Positions 8,648-16,334 of a stretch of 64,000 nt of DNA are shown in pieces. The notes beneath the pieces were generated by a model. That model searched no databases, was not told the origin of the DNA, and worked only from the letters and a program-made list of their open reading frames with translations. The DNA is taken from assembly GCA_029881495.1 (NCBI GenBank), contig JAOUMJ010000001.1:1-64000 (forward strand), read 5' to 3'. Every line of letters starts with the position of its first letter. The stretch's first letter is position 1. Source of the stretch: Nitrospinota bacterium. Its GTDB lineage: Bacteria; Nitrospinota_A; UBA7883; JACRGQ01. Position numbers and translations under genes: made by a program.

Positions 8648-9739
8648 CTATTGCCTATAAACTCCGGTATTAATAAACGGCATCTTCACTATTTTGGCGG
8701 GAACCTTTTTTCCTCTTATCTCAACGGCTATGCTGTCGCCCGAAGAGAGAAACTCCTTCCCTTGCCTCGAAATATATCCTATCCCAATCGGTTTTTGCAA
8801 AGAAGGGGAAAATGTACCGCTTGTGACGATACCAGCGCTCTCTTCCCCGATGTAGATGGGGAATCCTTCCCTCGGGACGGCTCTCCCCTCGATCTCGAAG
8901 CCTATTCTCTTCTTTTCCCGCTTTTTATCACTAATCGAAGATTTTCCAACAAACTCGGTTTCCCCCTTTTTTACCGCCCACTTTAACCCGGCGGTTACCG
9001 GGTCGATATCGTCGGACAGTTCATGTCCATATAGCGGGTATCCCGCCTCAATTCGGAGGAGGTCCCTCACAGCCAGGCCGCAAGGAGCGATCCCCTCTTC
9101 TTTTCCAGCTTCCAAAAGAGCGTCCCAAAGGGCTTCAACCTTGTCGGGGATCAATATCTCGAAACCGTCTTCACCGGTATAGCCTGTTCGTGAAATTGTC
9201 ACGGGAACACCTTCAAAGATGCCTCCGGTGAAGCCGTAGTATTTCAGCTTTTCGTCGAAGGGGATCACTCTTTGCAATATTTCAGCCGACTTCGGCCCCT
9301 GCAAGGCGAGTAGCGAGTAGCTGTCAGAGATGTTTTCCACGGTTACTTCCTCTTCGGAAGAGAGGCTTTTTATCCATTCAAAATCTTTATCGGAGTTGGA
9401 GGCGTTGACTATTAAAAGAAACTCTTCTTCATTGACACAGCAGACAAGGAGGTCGTCGATGGTACCGCCATCCTCGTTCAGCAACAGGGAGTAGATCACA
9501 TCTCCCGGTTTTATGGATGACAGGTCGTTTGTCAGTATCCAGTTCAGGAATTCCCGCGCGTCCTCCCCCTTCACGGAGATCTCCCCCATGTGCGATACAT
9601 CGAAGAGGCCGGCATGTTCCCGCACCGAAGCATGTTCCTTTATTACGCCAGCGTACTGGAGCGGCATCTGCCATCCGGCAAACTCGACCATTTTGGCCCC
9701 TGCCTGAACATGCTTTTCAAATAGCGCTGTCTTTTTCAT
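8648..9739 (-). CDS. gcvT: Aminomethyltransferase (T protein)
   Basis: Tetrahydrofolate-dependent T protein of glycine cleavage: it releases ammonia from the aminomethyl-lipoyl arm of GcvH and forms methylene-THF. The start ATG 9739 was chosen over a longer frame to 9844 because CCGGAGAAAG precedes it and the protein then begins MKKTALFEKHVQAG as usual. At 363 aa the length is typical. Folate-site features include MVEFAGWQMPLQY, DVSHMGEI, TGYTGEDGFEI and LRIEAGYPLYGHEL. It is the first gene of the minus-strand operon. I looked in the 220-bp leader for a glycine riboswitch and did not find its conserved core. Confidence 0.96.
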   Translation of the reverse strand: MKKTALFEKHVQAGAKMVEFAGWQMPLQYAGVIKEHASVREHAGLFDVSHMGEISVKGEDAREFLNWILTNDLSSIKPGDVIYSLLLNEDGGTIDDLLVCCVNEEEFLLIVNASNSDKDFEWIKSLSSEEEVTVENISDSYSLLALQGPKSAEILQRVIPFDEKLKYYGFTGGIFEGVPVTISRTGYTGEDGFEILIPDKVEALWDALLEAGKEEGIAPCGLAVRDLLRIEAGYPLYGHELSDDIDPVTAGLKWAVKKGETEFVGKSSISDKKREKKRIGFEIEGRAVPREGFPIYIGEESAGIVTSGTFSPSLQKPIGIGYISRQGKEFLSSGDSIAVEIRGKKVPAKIVKMPFINTGVYRQ

Positions 9740-9957
9740 CTTTCTCCGGTTGGTTAATTCGAGGTGATACTCTAAAAGGAAGAGTAGTCTAAGGCAAGCA
9801 CGTAATGAATAATATTTTCCCTGCCTCTCTAGCTGTCCATTCAAATGGCAAACGGTTATAATGATGGCATGAAGTGAAGCGGCTCCTGCCGGTTTTTCCG
9901 CTTTGATCTCCGGTGTCTCGGTAAGAATTTATATAAATACTGAAGGAGGCAAAATTC

Positions 9958-10542
9958 GTGAATGCGCAAATCAACGCGATCTATCAGAAAATGAAAAATC
10001 TTGAAGAAGAGCTTGAGGGCGAATTGATTCAGGCGAGGGAGAAGCTGAATTACAGGATCGAAGGGAAAAGAATACTTTTTGAAAATAGCGTAGCCGCCTA
10101 CCATCGAAGTCTTCGAAAAACGGCTTACAGGTATTTCAGGGACGCGCACCTCGGGCATTTATTTACGGCGCCCGTGATCTATTCGATGATCTTTCCGATA
10201 GCACTGATCGATCTGACAGCAACTCTCTACCAATCCATCTGTTTCCCGGTCTACGGAATAGGAAAGGTGCCGAGGTCGGAGTACATGGTTATAGACCGCC
10301 ATAAACTCCTATACCTGAATATATTTGAAAAGCTCAACTGCGTTTATTGCGGGTACGCCAATGGCGTATTCGGTTATGTCCTGGAGATAGGCGGAGCCAC
10401 TGAGAGCTACTGGTGCCCTATAAAGCATGCCCGTAGAGTAAAAAGACCGCACCCCTTCTATCACCGTTTTATAGATTATGGAGACGCGGAAGGTTTCCGC
10501 GAAAGGATGTCGAGACTGCGGAGAGGTATTTTCGATTTCTAG
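9958..10542 (+). CDS. Conserved hypothetical protein with cysteine pair
   Basis: A 194-aa protein starting with GTG behind a clear AAGGAGG site. The first ~45 residues form a charged helix, likely a coiled coil. The middle (HLFTAPVIYSMIFPIALIDLTATLYQSICF) is hydrophobic and may be a membrane-associated hairpin. The C-terminal half holds LNCVYCGYANG with a CxxC pair, then SYWCPIKHARR with a third cysteine. The set of cysteines and a histidine could bind a metal. The overall pattern matches a family of uncharacterised proteobacterial proteins I have seen before, but no function is known to me. It is divergent from the gcv operon and faces yjbQ convergently. Confidence 0.75.
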   Translation: MNAQINAIYQKMKNLEEELEGELIQAREKLNYRIEGKRILFENSVAAYHRSLRKTAYRYFRDAHLGHLFTAPVIYSMIFPIALIDLTATLYQSICFPVYGIGKVPRSEYMVIDRHKLLYLNIFEKLNCVYCGYANGVFGYVLEIGGATESYWCPIKHARRVKRPHPFYHRFIDYGDAEGFRERMSRLRRGIFDF

Positions 10543-10566
10543 TTGCTGTCAGTTACCTGCGGTTTT

Positions 10567-10980
10567 CTATTCCCCCATGACCTTTATGATCACCCTCTTT
10601 TTGCGCTGGCCGTCGAACTCGGCGTAATAGACCCTCTGCCACGGTCCGAAGTCAAGTTTGCCGTCTGTAACGGGGAGGATCACCTGGTGATGCACCAACA
10701 GGGATTTCAGGTGCGCGTCGCCGTTCGTCTCGCCAGTCCTGTGGTGCATGTAATTGCTTTTGAATGGGGCAAGATCTTCCAGCCATTCGTCGATATCCTG
10801 CAACAGGCCCGATTCGTGGTCGTTTACCCATACCCCGGCGGTAATGTGCATGGCGGATACCAGTATCATCCCTTCCGTTATTCCGCTTTTTTTAAGGAGA
10901 GATTCAACCTTGTCCGTAATGTCGATATATTCCCTTTTCTTGGAGGTGTTGAACCAGATATGCTCTGTTTGAAATTTCAT
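10567..10980 (-). CDS. YjbQ/UPF0047 family protein
   Basis: A 137-aa single-domain protein of the UPF0047 (YjbQ) family; some members have thiamine-phosphate-synthase-like activity in vitro, but the physiological role is unsettled. Family motifs visible are the mid-protein [16 protein letters not shown] and [21 protein letters not shown], with the histidines thought to bind a ligand or metal, and the C-terminal [20 protein letters not shown]. The start ATG 10980 has AAGGACGGGGAA upstream; the frame reaches further to 11031, but those residues are unlike the family. Convergent with the preceding hypothetical gene. Confidence 0.9.
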   Translation of the reverse strand: MKFQTEHIWFNTSKKREYIDITDKVESLLKKSGITEGMILVSAMHITAGVWVNDHESGLLQDIDEWLEDLAPFKSNYMHHRTGETNGDAHLKSLLVHHQVILPVTDGKLDFGPWQRVYYAEFDGQRKKRVIIKVMGE

Positions 10981-11201
10981 ATTTCCCCGTCCTTTCGCTA
11001 TGTTTTTTTCGATTATATGGTTTTCCGGCAATCGCTACAATTTATTGATTTCACCCGGTGGATATTGATGGTGCCCGCAATTTCCAGTCTCTTCGGATCG
11101 TGGTAATAAAGGAGGGAGCGGATTGGGCAAATTCATTGCTTGGGCCTCCCGTAAATGTTCTAATAATAGAAGGAGTTGTGGATCAATGTTGGAGGCTAAT
11201 T

Positions 11202-11501
11202 ATGATTCCGCTTAAGGATATTCTCGTGAGCGCCTTGAAATCGGTCAATCTTGAAACTGTCGGCGAATTTGCGCAGATAGAATCGGGATGGAACGAGATA
11301 GTAGGGGAGAACCTTTCCAAGGTGGCGCGCCCGGGCAGCCTTAATGATAGAATATTAACAGTGGATGTTTTCGACCCTGCTTTTATGGAGCCGATGGAAT
11401 ATTCAAGGCTAAGGATTCTGCAAAGGATCTCCGAAAAGGGAGGGAGCAGGATAGTCAAGGACATCAGGCTGAGATACAAGGATCGAAAGGATGATAAATG
11501 A
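11202..11501 (+). CDS. DUF721 / DciA-like protein
   Basis: A 99-aa DUF721-family protein. DciA, a member of this family, helps load the replicative helicase in bacteria that lack DnaC. The sequence fits the small form: an N-terminal helical part, then W-N-E-I-VGENLSKVARPGSL and LTVDVFDPAFMEPMEYSRLRILQRI. The start ATG 11202 follows TTGGAGG with good spacing; a longer frame from 11058 lacks support. Its stop overlaps an ATG of the downstream lipoprotein frame (ATGA), suggesting coupling. Whether it has the helicase-loading role here is inference. Confidence 0.75.
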   Translation: MIPLKDILVSALKSVNLETVGEFAQIESGWNEIVGENLSKVARPGSLNDRILTVDVFDPAFMEPMEYSRLRILQRISEKGGSRIVKDIRLRYKDRKDDK

Positions 11502-11524
11502 GAACGGGAATTGGAGAAGAAGGG

Positions 11525-13285
11525 ATGAAGCGTAAAATACCCATGAGATTATTGCTGTCTCTGGCTATTGTTGCCGCTGCTCTCTTTTCACCAGCCTGCG
11601 CCAGCACAGGCAAGGTGCAAGAAGCCAAAAAAATTCCGATGAACAGGGAGATCACCCCTGAATTTACCCGGATGACCGCGAGGGCTAATTACCATTTCCT
11701 AAAGGCTGAGATGGAACTGCGCGAAAACAAGATCAAGGAAGCGCTTGAAGATTACAGGAAAGTCCTGAATTTCGACAAGGATGCTCTGCCGGTATACCTT
11801 GAGATAAGCAGGATACTCCTCCGGATGGGGGATTATAAGGAAGCAACCGAAATGGCCCAGAAGGGGCTGGAGCATGACCCCGAATACCTCCCTCTGCACG
11901 CGGTACTGGGGGGGATCTATTCCAGCGCGCAGGATTACGACAGGGCGCTGATCCACTTCCGCAAGGTTGTCGATATGGATCCGGAGAGAACAGACATCAG
12001 GCTTTACCTCGCGATTAATTTCATGGAGACAAAGGATTTCAAGAAGGCCGAAAAGGAGCTTCTCGCCCTTTTGAAATATGAACCGGAGAACAGTCTGGGG
12101 GTATTCTACCTTGCAAGGGTTTATGTCTCGATGGAGCGGTTCGACAAGGCGGAAGGTTATCTGAAGGATTCGATACGCAGGTATCCCGATTTCATGAAAT
12201 CGTACGAAACGCTAGGGTGGGTTTATCTAATCCAGAAGAAATACGACCTCGCCTCCGAAATTTACGAAAAATATCTCGATATAAATCCGGGTGACGAAGA
12301 GATAAGGGAGAAGCTGGCGAATATCTACCTTTTGAAGAAGTCATACGGTCAGGCGCTCGACATGTACGAACAGCTTGAGGAAAACACGCCGGGTACGGTC
12401 GACCTTGCCCTCAAAATGGGAATCCTCCATTTCCAGCAGAAGGAGTATGACAAGGCGCTCGAAAAATTCCAGCTAATTAAACTGAAAGATCCCGCAAACG
12501 AAGTTGCGCCATACTATATTGCAAGGATCTATGAAGAGATGGAGATGTATGAAACCTCCATTGAGGAGTGGGAGAAGCTTGCCACTACCGCCGGGGAGAA
12601 GGATAGCGTCGACATATTCGTTCACATAGGTTCCATTTATGAAAAGATGGGGGATCTTGCGAAAACCGAGACGATGCTCCTAAAGGCTATTGCGCTGAAG
12701 AAGGAGGATCCCGACCTCTACTACATGCTTGGTGTGATCCAGGTGAAAAAGGAGGAGTACGCGGACGCGATAGGAAACATCAAGAAGGCGGTCGAGCTGG
12801 AGCCGGACAGGGACGATTTTGTTTTTTACCTCGGTGCGACTTATGAAAAGGTGAAGGATTTCCAGAAAAGCATCGAGGCGATGAAGAAGACGATAGAAAT
12901 AAATCCGCAACATAGCGACGCTCTGAATTACATAGGTTATCTGTACGCAGAACATGACATGGATCTGGACGAGGCGCTCGGCTACCTGAGGCGGGCGCTG
13001 AAACTGGAGCCAAACAACGGCTACTATCTCGACAGCCTCGGCTGGATCTATTACAAGCAGGGTAAGTACAGTAAGGCGCTGAAGGTCCTTTTGCAGGCCG
13101 CTGGTACAGTGGAGAAGGGGGACGCCACCATTTTGGAACATCTCGGCGACACGCACTTTGCCATGAAGCAGTACAAGGAGGCGGCTGAGGCGTATGAAGG
13201 CTCGCTGAAGGTGAAGGACGATCCCTCCGTGAAAAAGAAACAGCAGAAGGTTCTTGGGTTTATCAAGGGGGGCGGCGGTAAATAG
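11525..13285 (+). CDS. TPR-repeat lipoprotein
   Basis: A 586-aa lipoprotein made almost entirely of tetratricopeptide repeats (roughly 15 or more units from residue ~50 to the end, for example AEGYLKDSIRRYPDFMKSYE and ALNYIGYLYAEHD). The signal peptide ends in a lipobox with Cys25 (FSPAC). Start ATG 11525 is preceded by GGAGAAGAAGGG; an in-frame ATG at 11498 overlaps the previous stop and is an alternative. Large TPR lipoproteins of this type often scaffold envelope assembly or secretion complexes. It is followed by a LolB-like lipoprotein, a pairing I associate with deltaproteobacterial genomes. The specific role is unknown. Confidence 0.85.
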   Translation: MKRKIPMRLLLSLAIVAAALFSPACASTGKVQEAKKIPMNREITPEFTRMTARANYHFLKAEMELRENKIKEALEDYRKVLNFDKDALPVYLEISRILLRMGDYKEATEMAQKGLEHDPEYLPLHAVLGGIYSSAQDYDRALIHFRKVVDMDPERTDIRLYLAINFMETKDFKKAEKELLALLKYEPENSLGVFYLARVYVSMERFDKAEGYLKDSIRRYPDFMKSYETLGWVYLIQKKYDLASEIYEKYLDINPGDEEIREKLANIYLLKKSYGQALDMYEQLEENTPGTVDLALKMGILHFQQKEYDKALEKFQLIKLKDPANEVAPYYIARIYEEMEMYETSIEEWEKLATTAGEKDSVDIFVHIGSIYEKMGDLAKTETMLLKAIALKKEDPDLYYMLGVIQVKKEEYADAIGNIKKAVELEPDRDDFVFYLGATYEKVKDFQKSIEAMKKTIEINPQHSDALNYIGYLYAEHDMDLDEALGYLRRALKLEPNNGYYLDSLGWIYYKQGKYSKALKVLLQAAGTVEKGDATILEHLGDTHFAMKQYKEAAEAYEGSLKVKDDPSVKKKQQKVLGFIKGGGGK

Positions 13286-13361
13286 CCTGCAATCGCTTGC
13301 CACAGTTCCAGGTTTCACCCCTTCCAATTTCTGAAATCAATTAATTGACGAGCAACAACCA

Positions 13362-14117
13362 ATGAAAACTTTCGCGCCATCTACCGGACTTCTGATGAAC
13401 CGGGCAGAGACCATCTGCCGCATTTCTTCCTTTCTCCTCTTAATAATGCTGGCGGTTTCTTCATGTGCTACTTCTCCTGCGAAGGATCAGGCGCCCGAAG
13501 GATCGGCAATGACGGTATTGCTTGAGAAGAATCGATATGTACAATCCGTAAAGATGTCCGGCAGTGTCTCTCTTAAGAACATGAATCTTCCGGTAGATTC
13601 CCGCGCGACTATTCTCTTTAAAAGGCCCAATTCATTTCGCGTAACTTTTTTCGATCCGATAGGTACCGCCTGGTTCCTGGCGGTGTCGAACAGTGAAGAG
13701 TTAGGACTGTTCATCCCGTCCGAAGGGAGAAAGGAGATCTGGCCGAGCGGGTCCGAAAAGGGATTGGTGAAGATAGGCCCTCTGAAGATATCCAAGGCCG
13801 ATTTTCTAAGGTTCATATACCCCGGTCTGGAAGAGCGATGGCTCTGGCAAGGGGGCTCGGCAATGAGGGGGGAGATCCTTTGGGTAAATTTTCCGGAGGC
13901 TGAATATAAACTCCGGTTCGACGCTGAGAAGCGGCTGTCAAGAGTGGAGATTACCAGGGAGGGCTCGGCAGACATCTCGGTCTCATATACCTATCGTCCT
14001 GATGGCGGCCTTTCGGTCGAGCTTGGAAGTCTTGTGAAATTCGAGTTTGAAAAGATTGAGATCGTTGAAGATATTCCGGCGAATCTGTTCAAAATACCCT
14101 CTGCCGCCGCGGGATAA
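13362..14117 (+). CDS. LolB/DUF4292-like outer-membrane lipoprotein
   Basis: A 251-aa predicted lipoprotein with lipobox Cys35 (MLAVSSC). The mature part has alternating beta-strand segments such as VQSVKMSGSVSLKN, ATILFKRPNSFRVTFFDPIG and YKLRFDAEKRLSRVEITREG. This is the pattern of the LolA/LolB fold, which accepts or carries lipoproteins. The match is by pattern, not by a decisive motif, so DUF4292 or another LolB-like family is equally possible. Starts at 13362 and 13395 are both feasible and neither has a good ribosome binding site. It sits 76 bp after the TPR lipoprotein and is probably co-transcribed with it. Confidence 0.6.
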   Translation: MKTFAPSTGLLMNRAETICRISSFLLLIMLAVSSCATSPAKDQAPEGSAMTVLLEKNRYVQSVKMSGSVSLKNMNLPVDSRATILFKRPNSFRVTFFDPIGTAWFLAVSNSEELGLFIPSEGRKEIWPSGSEKGLVKIGPLKISKADFLRFIYPGLEERWLWQGGSAMRGEILWVNFPEAEYKLRFDAEKRLSRVEITREGSADISVSYTYRPDGGLSVELGSLVKFEFEKIEIVEDIPANLFKIPSAAAG

Positions 14118-14162
14118 CGGCACCACCGGTTTTTGGATGGGTATACGCCGCCATCATTTAAC

Positions 14163-14191
14163 TTGACAATAATTGCGGGTTTTAATACTAT
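14163..14191 (+). promoter_or_regulatory. Sigma-70 promoter of the cytochrome c gene
   Basis: A perfect TTGACA (14163-14168), a 17-bp spacer and TACTAT (14186-14191). It would start transcription near 14198, about 43 nt before the cytochrome c ATG. Confidence 0.7.
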
Positions 14192-14240
14192 CCATTCCGC
14201 GTATTGTCTTAACAATATTTTTTTGAGGAGGTTAGTTTTT

Positions 14241-14606
14241 ATGATGTTTAGGGGAATTTTTGTGGCAGTTGTAGCCGCTATATTTGTTACTTTCCTTGCT
14301 GGCGCGGCATCGGCCGATGCAGGCGCGGGCGAAAAGGTGTTCCAGGCAAAATGCAAAGCTTGCCACGCCATAACAGACAAGAAAGTGCTTGGACCGGGGC
14401 TTGCCGGCACAATGAAAATGCACTCGGAAGAGTGGATGAAAGCTTGGCTTGCCGACCCGCAGAAGACCTGGGAAGACGGCAGCGCTGAAACCAAGGAGCT
14501 TATCGACAGGGTAAAGGGAAAGAAAAAGACCAAGATGAAGATCAAGGGTGGCGGACTTAAAGGCGCCGAACTCACAGACGTTATTGATTATATGAAGACC
14601 CTTTAA
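14241..14606 (+). CDS. Small periplasmic cytochrome c (class I)
   Basis: A 121-aa monohaem cytochrome c with a signal peptide (cleavage after ASADA likely). The haem motif is CKACH at residues 38-42. A GPGL segment follows, as in class I cytochromes, and a methionine near the C-terminus (KKTKMKIKGG) is the probable axial ligand. Start ATG 14241 is backed by GAGGAGGTTA and by the promoter upstream. It is a paralogue of the lipoprotein cytochrome 75 bp downstream: both contain LGPGL or VGPGL, the W(L/V)xDPxKxWE pattern, and end in (D/E)YM(K/M)TL. Probably an electron carrier of the respiratory chain. Confidence 0.9.
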   Translation: MMFRGIFVAVVAAIFVTFLAGAASADAGAGEKVFQAKCKACHAITDKKVLGPGLAGTMKMHSEEWMKAWLADPQKTWEDGSAETKELIDRVKGKKKTKMKIKGGGLKGAELTDVIDYMKTL

Positions 14607-14625
14607 TTTTTCAAAAGTCAGAACG

Positions 14626-14660
14626 GGGAGATGCGGCTTGCCGCGTCTCCCTTTTTTTTT
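14626..14660 (+). terminator. Rho-independent terminator
   Basis: A 12-bp stem (14626-14637 with 14640-14651, one G-T pair), a TT loop, and a run of nine T at 14652-14660. It lies just after the cytochrome c stop, so the two cytochrome genes are probably separate units. Confidence 0.85.
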
Positions 14661-14680
14661 AGTTGCGAGGAGCTCATGCC

Positions 14681-15073
14681 ATGAGGTGGTGGATCGTTTT
14701 TCTGTTTGTTGCCGGATCGGCCTTCGGCTGTTCGGGAGAATCGATTACCGCCAGCACCGGCTCCGGGATAGGCCCCAGCGGCAAATCTCTCTTCTTCAGC
14801 CGCACCAAGGGGGGATGTTCGGTCTGTCACAAGGTAGCCGATAAAAAACTTGTCGGTCCCGGTCTTGAGCATGTTTCCAAACTCCACAGCAGGGAGTGGC
14901 TTGTTCAATGGGTAACCGATCCCGCCAAAGTCTGGGAGGAGAACAGCATGGAAACCGTCGGCATGAAAAAGAGGCTCAACAAAAACAGCCAGGCCGTTAC
15001 CGCGATGAAAATCATGAATCCGCTTACCAAAGAAGAGATCGAGGCTATCGTCGACTACCTGATGACCCTCTGA
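14681..15073 (+). CDS. Cytochrome c lipoprotein
   Basis: A 130-aa monohaem cytochrome c anchored as a lipoprotein: the signal peptide ends at lipobox Cys17 (SAFGC). The haem site is CSVCH at residues 46-50, followed by VGPGL; the axial methionine is likely in AMKIMNPLT. Start ATG 14681 has GAGGAG 8 nt upstream. It shares the WVTDPAKVWEEN and DYLMTL patterns with the upstream soluble cytochrome, so the pair arose by duplication and one copy gained a lipid anchor. The pair could relay electrons between a membrane complex and a soluble periplasmic acceptor, which is inference. No oxidase genes are nearby. Confidence 0.88.
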   Translation: MRWWIVFLFVAGSAFGCSGESITASTGSGIGPSGKSLFFSRTKGGCSVCHKVADKKLVGPGLEHVSKLHSREWLVQWVTDPAKVWEENSMETVGMKKRLNKNSQAVTAMKIMNPLTKEEIEAIVDYLMTL

Positions 15074-15094
15074 CAGGCGAAACTGAGCAAGCAT

Positions 15095-15589
15095 ATGAAG
15101 GTCGGCGTAATCTCCGATTCCCACGACAACGTGCCGGCCGTAAATGCCGCTGTAGATATTCTCAACAGGGAAAAGGTAGATGCGGTGATCCACTGCGGAG
15201 ATTTCGTGGCCCCCTTCTCGCTCCTTCCGTTTCGAAACCTTGAATGCGGTCTTTTCTATGCCGTTTTCGGCAATAACGACGGGGAAAAAACCGGGTTGAT
15301 GAAAGTCGCATCGGATAACGGCTGGCAACTCTCACAAGGGCCTTTTGAATTCGAACTGGGGGGTAGGAAAGTTGCCGTCATGCACGAGCCTTTTCATCTG
15401 AATGATGTATTAACCCGGAATCCCGATATCGCGCTGTTCGGACATACCCACAGATATGAGAGCAGGAGGGAGGCCGGAACGCTCCTGTTGAATCCGGGGG
15501 AGTCGGGGGGATGGCTTACAGGCCGGCAGACCTGCGCGATCCTCGATACCGGCCTGCTGGAAGCCAGGGTAATTGAAATTAACGGGTAA
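15095..15589 (+). CDS. YfcE/MJ0936-family metallophosphoesterase
   Basis: A 164-aa single-domain calcineurin-like phosphodiesterase. All the metal-binding motifs are present: ISDSHDN near the N-terminus, HCGDF, VFGNNDGE and, near the end, LFGHTHRYE. This matches the YfcE/MJ0936 family of small, two-metal phosphodiesterases whose physiological substrate is uncertain. It starts with ATG 21 bp after the cytochrome lipoprotein stop, with only a weak ribosome binding site, and is probably read through from that gene. Cytoplasmic. Confidence 0.92.
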   Translation: MKVGVISDSHDNVPAVNAAVDILNREKVDAVIHCGDFVAPFSLLPFRNLECGLFYAVFGNNDGEKTGLMKVASDNGWQLSQGPFEFELGGRKVAVMHEPFHLNDVLTRNPDIALFGHTHRYESRREAGTLLLNPGESGGWLTGRQTCAILDTGLLEARVIEING

Positions 15590-15595
15590 GATTAT

Positions 15596-15618
15596 CCGGC
15601 AGAGTCTGCCTCTGCCGG
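15596..15618. terminator. Perfect hairpin between convergent genes
   Basis: A perfect 9-bp stem CCGGCAGAG/CTCTGCCGG with a 5-nt loop, just after the phosphodiesterase stop and before the 3' end of the convergent cytochrome c' gene. There is no long T run on either side, so it may work as a weak bidirectional terminator or as an mRNA end-protecting structure. Confidence 0.5.
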
Positions 15619-15655
15619 AATGATGTTTGAAAATCTGCCGTTTTGAACCGGGATA

Positions 15656-16123
15656 TCAATCCCTGAAGACGTCATGGCATCCTACACAGCCTCTAAGGAT
15701 TTTAGCTGTTTTGGTCTGCAATTCCTTCATTGTCGCCGTTGTGGCGCTGTTTGCCACCTCAAGCGCCGTGTCATGCACCTGTTTGTCCATCTCTGGAGCT
15801 ACTTTCTTCACGATGTCCGCGTTCTTCTTGATATATGGATCAAGACCCCCTTTAGGGTTGGGGTGATGCGCAATGCCGTGCGCCCCTTCCATTATCATCA
15901 GCCGGTTGTTTGTAAGGATTCCGGAATTTATCCTGTCTATGCTGGCAGCGAGATCCTGCATCACTTCTTTTAGCGTGAACTCCACGGCTTTTTGATTTTT
16001 ATCGGGGGCGTTGTGCATATGGTTTGCCGAATCGTGCGAATGTTCAGCGGCGCCTGCCGAAATTCCCGTTATAGCAATGGTGAGAAAAATTGAATAAACT
16101 GTCAATATCCTTTTTGGTCCCAT
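15656..16123 (-). CDS. Cytochrome c'-like protein with C-terminal haem site
   Basis: A 155-aa exported protein (signal peptide with probable cleavage after AGA). The haem motif CVGCH is at residues 146-150, only five residues from the end, which is characteristic of class II (cytochrome c') four-helix-bundle proteins. The stretch after the signal peptide is rich in histidines (EHSHDSANHMH), which could bind metal. Members of this group are electron carriers or bind NO or CO. It lies on the opposite strand to the phosphodiesterase and is transcribed alone. Confidence 0.8.
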   Translation of the reverse strand: MGPKRILTVYSIFLTIAITGISAGAAEHSHDSANHMHNAPDKNQKAVEFTLKEVMQDLAASIDRINSGILTNNRLMIMEGAHGIAHHPNPKGGLDPYIKKNADIVKKVAPEMDKQVHDTALEVANSATTATMKELQTKTAKILRGCVGCHDVFRD

Positions 16124-16322
16124 CTTAGTCTCCTGTAAAGTTTGTTTTTTCGCGATGATGCAATCGATACATTTTCCATCACCGGGGGAAGTTCGGCAAT
16201 GATAAAAATCATATGATCTGTATATCCTTTGATTGGCATCGTATCCGGGTTTAATATTGCCAGAAAACGCAACGGATATGATAATAGTTTTCTATTCGGC
16301 TTTTGCCGGAACAGGAATAAGT

Positions 16323-16328
16323 TATAAT
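16323..16328 (+). promoter_or_regulatory. -10 box directly in front of a start codon
   Basis: A perfect TATAAT whose last base is six bases before the ATG at 16335. The expected transcription start falls on or next to the ATG, so the message may be leaderless. The -35 region is weak. Confidence 0.45.
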
Positions 16329-16334
16329 GCGCGG

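Noticed and set aside
9740-9957. Glycine riboswitch in front of gcvT.
   Set aside because: The conserved glycine aptamer core was not found on either strand of the leader.
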